7,140 bases of DNA from Promethearchaeota archaeon (lineage in GTDB: Archaea > Asgardarchaeota > Lokiarchaeia > Sigyniarchaeales > SOKP01). The stretch spans positions 1 through 7,140 of the forward strand of contig JAUWHL010000109.1 of assembly GCA_030605895.1 (NCBI GenBank). The letters are read 5' to 3'. The stretch's first letter is position 1. Every line of letters starts with the position of its first letter. This document shows, one piece after another, positions 1-6,050 of this stretch. The notes below the pieces were generated by a model. The model ran no database searches. It saw nothing but the letters and a program-made list of their open reading frames with translations, and was not told the origin of the DNA. Both the position numbers and the translations under genes were made by a program.

Positions 1-5
1 AATAA

Positions 6-22
6 ATTTGTATCCTACAAAT
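6..22. repeat. 7-bp inverted repeat downstream of the left operon
   Basis: ATTTGTA (6-12) and TACAAAT (16-22) form a perfect stem with a 3-nt loop, about 70 nt after the last gene of the minus-strand operon and followed on that strand by TTATT. It may be a terminator-like hairpin or a dyad operator. Bases 1-92 otherwise show no supported gene. Confidence 0.3.
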
Positions 23-92
23 ATCTTCAACTTATTGTTTAAAAATAGTGATTAAACAGATTTAATAATTAAAGGATATCAATAGAATTTTT

Positions 93-683
93 TTAACTTG
101 CTTCAATTTTTTTTAAGTGAAAATGTCGAGATAAATGAAACAAGATAAATGGAAGATAGAGGAGAGTAATAAGGATAAATTGGAATGCATAAATAATTAC
201 AAATACGATCATAAGAATAAAAAGGCAAATCTCAATACTTAAACAAGTTTTATTGTTATAATATTTCTCATCAAAAAAGGATGCAGGTACTTTGTATTTA
301 GCTAAATATTTAGGTAGATTTTCAAATTCTTCTTTTGAAATTAATAATTTAAAGCCTACTTGCTTTTTTTGAAAATAAAAAAAATTTGTACCCCAATCAA
401 AAACATCAATAATAATATGAATGGAGTATGAAATACCAGATATAATTAAAACTACCCAATTAAAAATCAATCCTAAAAATAAGATAATTAAGCTTGGAAT
501 AATTGAGTGGGTCATCAGCATCCGGTGATTATTATCTTTAGCAAATTTAGAAAAAATTACATCAAAATCACAAATAAATGAGAATAAAACAATTACAGAA
601 AATTCAAAGATGTTAAAATTGAAAAAATAGTTTAGAAATGATGCGATGATAACTCCTACTGCAAAGTGGCTGTTTATATGCAT
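93..683 (-). CDS. YdjM/DUF457-like membrane-bound metal-dependent hydrolase family protein
   Basis: A 196-residue integral membrane protein that resembles the YdjM/DUF457 family, described as putative membrane-bound metal-dependent hydrolases with no firmly known substrate. Visible features are an N-terminal MHxxxH (H2, H6), a CDFD pair after the first hydrophobic segment (D39, D41), an HRxxxTH block (H53, H59), and HxxxDxxDWG (H89, D93, D96). The order of these His/Asp groups, lying at the edges of membrane segments, is the family signature. Hydrophobic stretches lie near residues 7-20, 26-45, 60-93 and 148-182, so four or more spans are likely. The start is supported by the N-terminal histidine motif, by an in-frame stop at 696-698 upstream, and by an AGGA element about 10 nt before the ATG. 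It is the last gene of the minus-strand operon, 27 bp after the kinase gene. The family call is fairly safe; enzymatic activity is unproven. Confidence 0.7.
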   Translation of the reverse strand: MHINSHFAVGVIIASFLNYFFNFNIFEFSVIVLFSFICDFDVIFSKFAKDNNHRMLMTHSIIPSLIILFLGLIFNWVVLIISGISYSIHIIIDVFDWGTNFFYFQKKQVGFKLLISKEEFENLPKYLAKYKVPASFFDEKYYNNKTCLSIEICLFILMIVFVIIYAFQFILITLLYLPFILFHLSRHFHLKKIEAS

Positions 684-710
684 AATTACTAATTCCTAAG
701 ATTTATTTGT

Positions 711-1694
711 TTAATTGATATATTTCTCTTTTTTCATTCTTTTTAAAACATCCTTTTTAGTTTCAAACACAGCAGGAACTTTTTTTTCAACTAGAAAAGA
801 AGAGGCAGAGTATGCTAAATAAGCAGCCTTTTTTATTGATTTCCAAGATTTATCAGAATGAATAAATTCATAGAAAAATATAGAAAAATAGACATCTCCA
901 GCACCAGTTTCATCTACAACATTTCTAGGTTCAAAAGCGGGTATCTTAAGAATTCGTTCTCCTTTTTTAGTGAGTATAGACCCTTTCTCCCCTAATGTCA
1001 TAATGTAAATTCCATTATTTTCATAATTACTGCAGTGAACCATAACTTTTTCAAAATCATCACATTCCCCGGCAAGTAGGTTCATTTCTTCTTCTGAACC
1101 TTTTAATATTAATCTATCTCCAATTAAATTGATTAATTTTTTCATATTAGAGATTATTTTATTATCATAAATGTATGCAACTTTGCCATTTTCATCAATT
1201 TTTCTTATAAAACCTTGTAAATCAATGCCAATATATGCTTTTGGAAAATGATTTAAAATTAGAGATACATATTCATATGAGATTTCGTTACATAGGGGTA
1301 CGAGAACAAATATATCTGGAGGGCTATTAAGAAATTCTAATGGAATATCACTAAAATTAAGATTAGGGCTCCTTGATTTAAGAGTTAACGTTCTCGTATG
1401 ATCAAAGTAATCCAAAACAAAATTTGTATTTTTAACTTCCGAATATTTAATTCCTCTTAAATCCATATTTTTATTCTTAATTTTATTTAATAGTGAGTTA
1501 TTAAAATTTAATTTACCAATATGAGAAATAATACCAATATATACATCTTGAGCATAAGTTCTTAACGCTAGAGTGCAATAGGACACACTTCCACCTAAAC
1601 TGGGCTTGTGAATGCGCTTAAATCGTATGATATTATCAAAAGAAAAGTGACCTGCAAAAAAAATAGTGGAATGATTTTGATTTTGACTTTTCAT
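711..1694 (-). CDS. PfkB/ribokinase-family sugar or nucleoside kinase
   Basis: A 327-residue cytosolic kinase of the PfkB (ribokinase) superfamily, expected to transfer the ATP gamma-phosphate to a hydroxyl of a sugar, polyol or nucleoside. The N-terminal family signature contains a Gly-Gly pair (G34-G35) followed by the helix and strand ending HIG at 58-60. The C-terminal signature is NVVDETGAGD (258-267), with the GAGD anion hole intact and D267 as the expected catalytic base; the classical DTxGAGD is altered to D-E-T-G-A-G-D. A central DLQGFIRK segment (158-165) recalls inositol-kinase-like members, but substrate cannot be assigned. Length is normal for the family and both ends look intact. 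Its ATG follows the TAA of the coiled-coil gene with no spacer and in the same frame, so the start is fixed and stop-restart translational coupling is likely. The 27 bp to the next gene supports one operon. Confidence 0.85.
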   Translation of the reverse strand: MKSQNQNHSTIFFAGHFSFDNIIRFKRIHKPSLGGSVSYCTLALRTYAQDVYIGIISHIGKLNFNNSLLNKIKNKNMDLRGIKYSEVKNTNFVLDYFDHTRTLTLKSRSPNLNFSDIPLEFLNSPPDIFVLVPLCNEISYEYVSLILNHFPKAYIGIDLQGFIRKIDENGKVAYIYDNKIISNMKKLINLIGDRLILKGSEEEMNLLAGECDDFEKVMVHCSNYENNGIYIMTLGEKGSILTKKGERILKIPAFEPRNVVDETGAGDVYFSIFFYEFIHSDKSWKSIKKAAYLAYSASSFLVEKKVPAVFETKKDVLKRMKKEKYIN

Positions 1695-2813
1695 TTATGA
1701 TGATATTAATTCTTCAATAATTTTATTCTTTTCTTCTATTGTTAACTTTAACTTATTTATTTTACTCTGCAAATCATCAATCAGACCTGACATCGGTCCT
1801 TCATGAACAATAGGTTGAGATTGTTGTTTATTTTTTAATTCTACAATCAATTTCTCTTTTTCTCCTAATTGCTCTTGAAGAATATTTATTTTTTTTTCTG
1901 CTTCATTAATTTGATTAGCCAGTGCTGCTTCTTGCGCCTTATTTTGTAAGGATATCTGTATCTGCGAAAGTTCATTTTTGAGGTCTTCATTCTCTCTCTT
2001 AAGATCTTTTAGCTCATTCGGTTCTAATTGGAACCCTCCACTTTCAATTGTTCGCTCAAGTGTAGATTTCTCTTTATTCAATTCTTCAACAATTCGTTTA
2101 TATTTATTGAGGTCGGATTGAAGGTCTTGGCATAGTATTTCTAGCGTTTCTGATGAGGGTTGTGTTGATTGGGGTTTTAGTACTGATGGTTTTGGTACCT
2201 CCACAGGAATTACATAATCAATAGGGAGAGATTTAAATTTTTCTAGCAATTGTTGGTTTAAAGCTTCGTTTTCCTCTTTTAATTTATTTATTTCCTTTAC
2301 TTGATCATCAATATTAGCCTTTTTTTTCGATAATTCAGATTGTAAATTATCAATTAAAGCTGTGGTCACTTCAGTATCTTTCCCCATAGAAGGGCTCTCC
2401 GTGGGTTTCGATGTCATTGAAGCTGTCTCTAATTTCATCTTTAATTCGGTAATTTCGATATTTTTGGTTCTTAATTCAATTTCTTTTTCAGTTAAATTTT
2501 TTTCCAAGTTTGTTACCTTGTTATTTAACTCTTGTTGAATCTCACTTACTTCTTTTTCACTAATCATTCCCGCATTTTCTAGTTGTTTTTTTAAATTCTC
2601 CTTCTCTTCAATCGTTTTCTTAATTATTTCTTCAGTTTTTGTGATTAAAACTATATTCTCTTTAATTTTATTTCTCAATTGTTCATTCTCATCTTCAACT
2701 TCTTTAATTTTAGCTAGTGTTTCTCCAATTGCATCTGGTGTGTTAATCTCACCTTCCATCTTTTTTCTCCAAAGACTGATAAAATCTTCTACTTTTTCAT
2801 TATCTTCCGGCAT
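1695..2813 (-). CDS. Coiled-coil protein with three LQS-type modules
   Basis: A 372-residue, highly charged, almost wholly helical protein with no recognised enzymatic domain. After a short head (about 1-25, including FISLWRKK) it forms coiled coil at about 32-130. It then shows three similar segments at about 151-178, 224-250 and 342-369, each fitting L-[IC]-x-[DN]-L-Q-S-x-[LI]-x-K followed by charged heptads. Each copy follows a Pro/Ser/Thr-rich linker (132-150, 197-222 and 331-341; the middle one has seven prolines). There is no signal peptide or membrane span and only one Cys (C228), so it is probably cytosolic and structural or scaffolding. SMC-like annotation would reflect coiled-coil composition only: no Walker motifs are present. 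An in-frame TGA at 2820-2822 limits the start to this ATG; only a weak SD is visible. It lies 49 bp after the MEMO1 gene and directly abuts the kinase gene. Confidence 0.8.
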   Translation of the reverse strand: MPEDNEKVEDFISLWRKKMEGEINTPDAIGETLAKIKEVEDENEQLRNKIKENIVLITKTEEIIKKTIEEKENLKKQLENAGMISEKEVSEIQQELNNKVTNLEKNLTEKEIELRTKNIEITELKMKLETASMTSKPTESPSMGKDTEVTTALIDNLQSELSKKKANIDDQVKEINKLKEENEALNQQLLEKFKSLPIDYVIPVEVPKPSVLKPQSTQPSSETLEILCQDLQSDLNKYKRIVEELNKEKSTLERTIESGGFQLEPNELKDLKRENEDLKNELSQIQISLQNKAQEAALANQINEAEKKINILQEQLGEKEKLIVELKNKQQSQPIVHEGPMSGLIDDLQSKINKLKLTIEEKNKIIEELISS

Positions 2814-2862
2814 TTTACTTCAAAACTTTTTTTTATCCTAATTATTGAATATTAAATATGAT

Positions 2863-3747
2863 TTATTTCATTAAAACTCCTGAAAAGTATCCTACACAAT
2901 ATCCGCTAGTATTTCCTGTTTTTTCAGAACTTGTATAATATTTTAATAATTTCCCTTTACTTGCATTTAAATGTTTAGATATCATGATTAAAGAAGTTAT
3001 TGTTTGAGCACCACATACTGTTGTTCGTGAAGCTGTTTCAAGTGTTTTTTCAGGGTTAAGATTAACAAACGCATCAATTACTTGTTGATCTCGCTCTTTA
3101 AATTTCTCCAATTGTTTGGAATCATAGACTTCTTTATGAGTCATATCAGAAGATGCAACGATTACCACATCCTTATCGTACGATTCAATTGCTTTTGCAA
3201 TATCGTTTGATATTTCTCTCAAGGCATTAAAATCTTTAATAGAAACTTTTATTGGAATAAATTTAACGTTTTTCTCCTGAGAGCAATATTTAATAAATGG
3301 TAATTGCACTTCGATATTATGTTCTCTCCCAAAAGGATGTCCAATAAACGCTGACTCATCATTTTTAATTATATTACTATTATCTAATATTTTCTTAGAT
3401 AGTTCTTCATCAATATGCATATTTCCTAAAGGTGTTTCCCATTCTCCCTCATTCATTAAAGCAACTTTTCCATAACCAATATGATCAGTACCTAATACTA
3501 TGACTGTATCTGGAATTTTTTCCTGAAATAAATTCAAAAATGTAAAAGCTGTGGCACAACCAGAATACACATATCCCGCATGAGGTGATACTCCACCGAT
3601 TATTGTTCTTTGTTCTTGGTTTAAAGTTTTAGGTTCTTCTCCAGGTCCGAACTCATTATTTATAAAAGATTCTTTTAAGATATTAAGTAAGTCGGGTTTA
3701 TAACGTGGATAAAAGGTGCCGGCTACAGCAGCCTTTCTTACAACCAT
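2863..3747 (-). CDS. MEMO1 family protein (AmmeMemoRadiSam system protein B)
   Basis: A full-length (294 residues) member of the MEMO1 family, related to extradiol (LigB-type) dioxygenases. Human MEMO1 is a metal (iron/copper)-binding redox protein; the archaeal role is not settled. The opening RKAAVAGTFYP (4-14) is characteristic, followed by SPHAGYVYSG (54-63), GTDHIGYG (86-93), GREHNIEVQLPF (140-151), SSDMTH (199-204) and TTVCGAQT (242-249). H56, H89 and C245 match the metal-ligand trio of the family (H49, H81 and C244 in human MEMO1). A GTGAT element (3754-3758) complementary to the 16S rRNA 3' end lies 6 nt before the ATG and supports this start. It is probably the first gene of the minus-strand operon. 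In several methanogens the gene sits next to rpsB and mevalonate-pathway genes; none of those is present here. Confidence 0.92.
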   Translation of the reverse strand: MVVRKAAVAGTFYPRYKPDLLNILKESFINNEFGPGEEPKTLNQEQRTIIGGVSPHAGYVYSGCATAFTFLNLFQEKIPDTVIVLGTDHIGYGKVALMNEGEWETPLGNMHIDEELSKKILDNSNIIKNDESAFIGHPFGREHNIEVQLPFIKYCSQEKNVKFIPIKVSIKDFNALREISNDIAKAIESYDKDVVIVASSDMTHKEVYDSKQLEKFKERDQQVIDAFVNLNPEKTLETASRTTVCGAQTITSLIMISKHLNASKGKLLKYYTSSEKTGNTSGYCVGYFSGVLMK

Positions 3748-3753
3748 TTTTTT

Positions 3754-3758
3754 ATCAC
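3754..3758 (-). promoter_or_regulatory. Ribosome binding site of the MEMO1 gene
   Basis: On the minus strand GTGAT lies 6 nt upstream of the ATG at 3747. It matches part of the GGAGGTGATC complement of the 16S rRNA 3' end and is one of the few convincing SD-like sites in the window. Confidence 0.5.
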
Positions 3759-3771
3759 GAGTATTTTTTAG

Positions 3772-3785
3772 TTTTAATATTAAAA
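3772..3785 (-). promoter_or_regulatory. Candidate TATA element for the MEMO1-led operon
   Basis: TTTTAATATTAAAA is a perfect 14-bp palindrome centred about 31 bp upstream of the MEMO1 ATG. The position suits an archaeal TATA box giving a very short leader, though transcription from here would start close to the GTGAT ribosome binding site. Because the region is A/T only, palindromes arise easily by chance, and a regulator site is an equally weak alternative. Confidence 0.35.
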
Positions 3786-3800
3786 ATATTAATTTTAAAA

Positions 3801-3810
3801 ATTATATAAT
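3801..3810 (+). promoter_or_regulatory. Candidate TATA box for endA
   Basis: ATTATATAAT lies 60 bp upstream of the endA ATG and is the best TATA-like match in the 123-bp divergent spacer. Transcription starting about 25 bp downstream would leave a leader of roughly 35 nt. No SD is visible before the ATG. A second A/T-rich patch at about 3841-3858 could instead drive a leaderless transcript. Confidence 0.3.
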
Positions 3811-3870
3811 TTCTCTTAATCTTTGTAAAATTGAAAGAATTATTAAATTATTTTTAATACCTCTTTAGTA

Positions 3871-4464
3871 ATGAACCAAGTAAACGATGAACAAATCTCT
3901 CTTGATGATATCGAAGTACCAGATAAAATTCCAACGAAATTTATTAATTCAAGGGTTATCGTTTTCAATCCTTTATATGCTTCGTATTTATATGTTAAGA
4001 AAGGATTTTTCGGGAGCCCATTAGGAATAAATAAGCCTAGATTAGAATATTTTTCCAAACCAAGCGAATTATCTTTAATTGAAGCATATTATCTGTTAGA
4101 AAAGAATGAAATTACGATTTTCGATGTAAAGGACAAAGAATTCTTAAATCCACAAAAATTTTATGAGATTGCAGAAAAAATTCATCATAAATTTGAAGAA
4201 AAATATATTATTTACAAAGATTTAAGAGGGAAAGGATACATTCCGAGACCTGGGCTAAAGTTCGGTGCGGATTTTGTAACTTATCGCCTTGGGCCGGGTC
4301 TTGAACATTCTCTTTTCATGGTTCATGTTCTTGGCCAAGACACACTAATTTCAGCGGTGGATATGGTTAGAGCTGGGCGTTTAGCGACATCTGTGAGGAA
4401 AAAGTTTGTAATCGCCAATCCATTGACGAAATCATATTATTTCTTTGAGTGGTTTAAGCCTTAA
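3871..4464 (+). CDS. endA: tRNA-splicing endonuclease (homotetrameric type)
   Basis: A 197-residue archaeal tRNA-intron endonuclease that cleaves both splice sites at bulge-helix-bulge structures in precursor tRNAs and other RNAs, leaving 2',3'-cyclic phosphate ends. The N-terminal half (about 20-95) has the degenerate alpha/beta fold with the usual SLIEAYYLLE helix (68-77). The C-terminal catalytic half contains the conserved RGKGYIPRPGLKFGADF run (119-135), Y138 in TYRLGPG, H146 in EHS and the SVRKK lysine (K177 or K178), matching the family Tyr-His-Lys triad. A single repeat of about 180-200 residues indicates an alpha4 homotetramer rather than the fused alpha2 or heteromeric forms. The ATG is the first start after the in-frame TAA at 3844-3846. 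It is transcribed divergently from the MEMO1 operon and convergently with the right-hand block, so it is probably monocistronic. Confidence 0.95.
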   Translation: MNQVNDEQISLDDIEVPDKIPTKFINSRVIVFNPLYASYLYVKKGFFGSPLGINKPRLEYFSKPSELSLIEAYYLLEKNEITIFDVKDKEFLNPQKFYEIAEKIHHKFEEKYIIYKDLRGKGYIPRPGLKFGADFVTYRLGPGLEHSLFMVHVLGQDTLISAVDMVRAGRLATSVRKKFVIANPLTKSYYFFEWFKP

Positions 4465-4523
4465 AAAGTAGTTTAATATTAGCCTGGCATTAATAAGTAG
4501 AAAATTGAACAAATAAACAATAT

Positions 4524-4537
4524 AAAAGTAAAAATAA
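4524..4537 (-). terminator. Candidate T-rich terminator of the right-hand block
   Basis: Read on the minus strand this gives TTATTTTTACTTTT, 15 nt after the stop of the 91-residue protein gene. Archaeal RNA polymerase commonly terminates on oligo-T runs without a hairpin. The low-GC background makes chance occurrence likely. Confidence 0.35.
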
Positions 4538-4548
4538 GTTTTATGTAA

Positions 4549-4560
4549 TTTTTATTTTTT
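4549..4560 (+). terminator. Candidate T-rich terminator of endA
   Basis: Plus-strand TTTTTATTTTTT lies about 85 nt after the endA stop and overlaps the 3' end of the convergent small gene. It fits oligo-T-driven archaeal termination. No strong GC hairpin is present. Confidence 0.35.
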
Positions 4561-4827
4561 CATATATTTCCACTTTTTATTTTTTTTAAATCGAAAATCT
4601 TTATTTCTCACACTCGAATAAAATCCTCCACTACTATATGTACTTCTATTACTTATTATTGTTATTAAAGACAAATATATTGCCCAAGAAGTGATTATTA
4701 TTATTAAAAATAATAATATTATCGCAACGTATCTATATTTCTTTAATAAAAAGATTTCTTTCATTTCTCTCTTATTTAAACCAAGATCTTTTCCTATATT
4801 ATATATCCTAATAATATTACCGATCAT
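4552..4827 (-). CDS. Small single-span membrane protein with basic tail
   Basis: A 91-residue protein of unknown function and no recognised family. It has a basic N-terminal amphipathic region (1-31), one strong transmembrane helix (about 33-58, mostly Ile/Leu), then a 33-residue tail. The tail begins with a Ser/Tyr/Gly-rich patch (STYSSGGFYSS, 62-72) and ends in a Lys/Arg cluster, with 11 basic residues against one Asp over 59-91. There is no cysteine. It starts 35 bp after the radical SAM/SPASM gene and reads in the same direction, which suggests co-transcription and possibly a functional link, for example as a substrate or membrane anchor. No SD is visible, and the ORF is short in a low-GC region, so its reality depends on context and on the coherent membrane topology. 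An overlapping plus-strand ORF is judged to be its shadow. Confidence 0.5.
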   Translation of the reverse strand: MIGNIIRIYNIGKDLGLNKREMKEIFLLKKYRYVAIILLFLIIIITSWAIYLSLITIISNRSTYSSGGFYSSVRNKDFRFKKNKKWKYMKK

Positions 4828-4862
4828 TTTTCAAAACTTAACCATATTTTTGATTAAAAATT

Positions 4863-5987
4863 TCATATATTTAGTATTTTAGAATAAAAATCTTTATATT
4901 TTGATAAAAATGAATCCATTCTTCCCCTTACTTTAAACATTTTAGAGTTGAAACGAGTATTTTCTATTGCTCGTAAACAATAGGGAGAATCTTGAGAGTT
5001 TATTGCATATTTCGTGCCTAAACACCCACCTTTACATTGGTTTACAATATCACAATTATGACAATAACCTTTTAAATCTTTTTTTTCAAATTTTCGGTTA
5101 TAACTAAAAGCATGAGGACTAAAAATTATTTCCTTTAGACTTTGGGTTCTTATATTTCCTTCAATAAAATCATCTGGGAGAGTTAAACACCCTTTTATAT
5201 TCCCATTACTTTGTATCCCTAATACCGAATATCCTGCTTGACATCCGACCCATGGTGTTAATCCTAAATTTGGGATAAATCTTGAAAAATATCCAAAACA
5301 ATGAGCACCTATAACAGGTAACCTTCGATATGAGTACTTTTTAACGTTGATCGCGATAAACATTGCTAATGCATAATATTCCTCTCTTGATATGAGTAAT
5401 TCTTTAGGAAATCGCCCAATTGGAACTGCTAATTGAATTTGCCATGAGATGTTTCTATCTAATATTAATTGCTTAATTAGATCTATTTCCTTTAAGTTCT
5501 TTTTACTAACAGCAGTAATAATTGAAGTTGGAAGCCTTTCTTTTTGGAGTCTATTAATCGCACTTAAAGTTTTCTCAAAAGCTCCTTTAATACCTCTAAG
5601 ATAATCATGGGTTTCTGGTTTACCTCCATCTAAACTCAAAGAAACGCAATCAACGTCTAAATTTTTTAATTTTTGAATATTCTCAACAACAGTTAATCCG
5701 TTTGTGACAATTGATAAATCCATTTTATATTTCTTAACTTCTTTCGCAATTTCAAACCAATCTTTTCTTACTAAGGGTTCTCCACCCATCAATGCTACTC
5801 CTTTATAACCACAAGAATGTAATTCTTTAACTAACTTTAACGCTTCTTCGGTATTTAATTCATCTGAACGCGCACTACCCGCTCTAGATCCACAATGAAT
5901 GCATTTACTGTTACATCTTAAGGTGATTTCCCAAACAGCACAAGAATTCTTTATTCTACTGGTGAGAAACGATATCAAACTCGGCAT
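4863..5987 (-). CDS. Radical SAM/SPASM domain protein
   Basis: A 374-residue radical SAM enzyme. C25, C29 and C32 (CxxxCxxC) bind the 4Fe-4S cluster that cleaves S-adenosylmethionine, and GGE at 68-70 is the SAM-binding motif. The TIM-barrel core runs to about 215. The C-terminal SPASM domain fits the family pattern exactly: C249-x12-G262-x4-C267, then C309-x2-C312-x5-C318-x3-C322, then C337, which supplies ligands for auxiliary clusters. SPASM enzymes are known for peptide or protein modification (anaerobic sulfatase maturation, PqqE, sactipeptides, mycofactocin), and the HCGSRAG tail of the cluster motif is reminiscent of peptide-maturase-like branches. Its actual substrate is unknown. An in-frame TAA at 5997-5999 makes this ATG the first possible start; no SD is visible. 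It follows the methyltransferase/TPR gene by 63 bp and precedes the small membrane protein gene by 35 bp. Confidence 0.9.
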   Translation of the reverse strand: MPSLISFLTSRIKNSCAVWEITLRCNSKCIHCGSRAGSARSDELNTEEALKLVKELHSCGYKGVALMGGEPLVRKDWFEIAKEVKKYKMDLSIVTNGLTVVENIQKLKNLDVDCVSLSLDGGKPETHDYLRGIKGAFEKTLSAINRLQKERLPTSIITAVSKKNLKEIDLIKQLILDRNISWQIQLAVPIGRFPKELLISREEYYALAMFIAINVKKYSYRRLPVIGAHCFGYFSRFIPNLGLTPWVGCQAGYSVLGIQSNGNIKGCLTLPDDFIEGNIRTQSLKEIIFSPHAFSYNRKFEKKDLKGYCHNCDIVNQCKGGCLGTKYAINSQDSPYCLRAIENTRFNSKMFKVRGRMDSFLSKYKDFYSKILNI

Positions 5988-6022
5988 TGAACTAAATTAC
6001 AAAATTTATTCTTTTAATTGAA

Positions 6023-6044
6023 TTTTAATTATCACAAATTAAAA
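6023..6044. repeat. 8-bp inverted repeat upstream of the radical SAM gene
   Basis: Arms TTTTAATT (6023-6030) and AATTAAAA (6037-6044) are perfect inverted copies around a 6-nt spacer. They fill much of the 63-bp gap before the radical SAM gene. A further direct copy of TTTTAATT lies at 6012-6019, 11 bp (one helical turn) from the first arm. It could be a regulator site or a weak hairpin after the upstream gene. The A/T-only composition limits its significance. Confidence 0.35.
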
Positions 6045-6050
6045 CGGCAT

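Noticed and set aside
1..42. Tail of a plus-strand gene entering from the left edge
   Set aside because: Two frames are open for only 13 and 17 codons, which is expected by chance and shows no recognisable sequence.
1695..2813. SMC/Rad50-type ATPase
   Set aside because: Only coiled-coil composition is shared; there is no Walker A, Walker B or signature motif, and the protein is far too short.
2641..2841. 66-codon plus-strand ORF inside the coiled-coil gene
   Set aside because: It is antisense to a clear coiled-coil coding region; its Ser/Leu/Phe-rich composition is the complement of Glu/Lys codons.
3843..4058. 71-codon minus-strand ORF over the start of endA
   Set aside because: It is antisense to a confidently identified endA and has no family features.
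4470..4495. Hairpin after endA around GCCTGGC
   Set aside because: The GC core leaves a 1-nt loop and the flanking A/T arms pair only with a bulge, so a stable stem is unlikely.
4691..4882. 63-codon plus-strand Ile-rich ORF
   Set aside because: It overlaps the membrane protein gene and the end of the radical SAM gene; its hydrophobicity comes from A/T-rich sequence read in reverse.
2863..5987. An AmmeMemoRadiSam system, since MEMO1 and a radical SAM protein are both present
   Set aside because: The radical SAM partner of that system is a PflA-like enzyme without a SPASM domain, no AMMECR1 gene is seen, and the two genes are in separate transcription units with endA between them.
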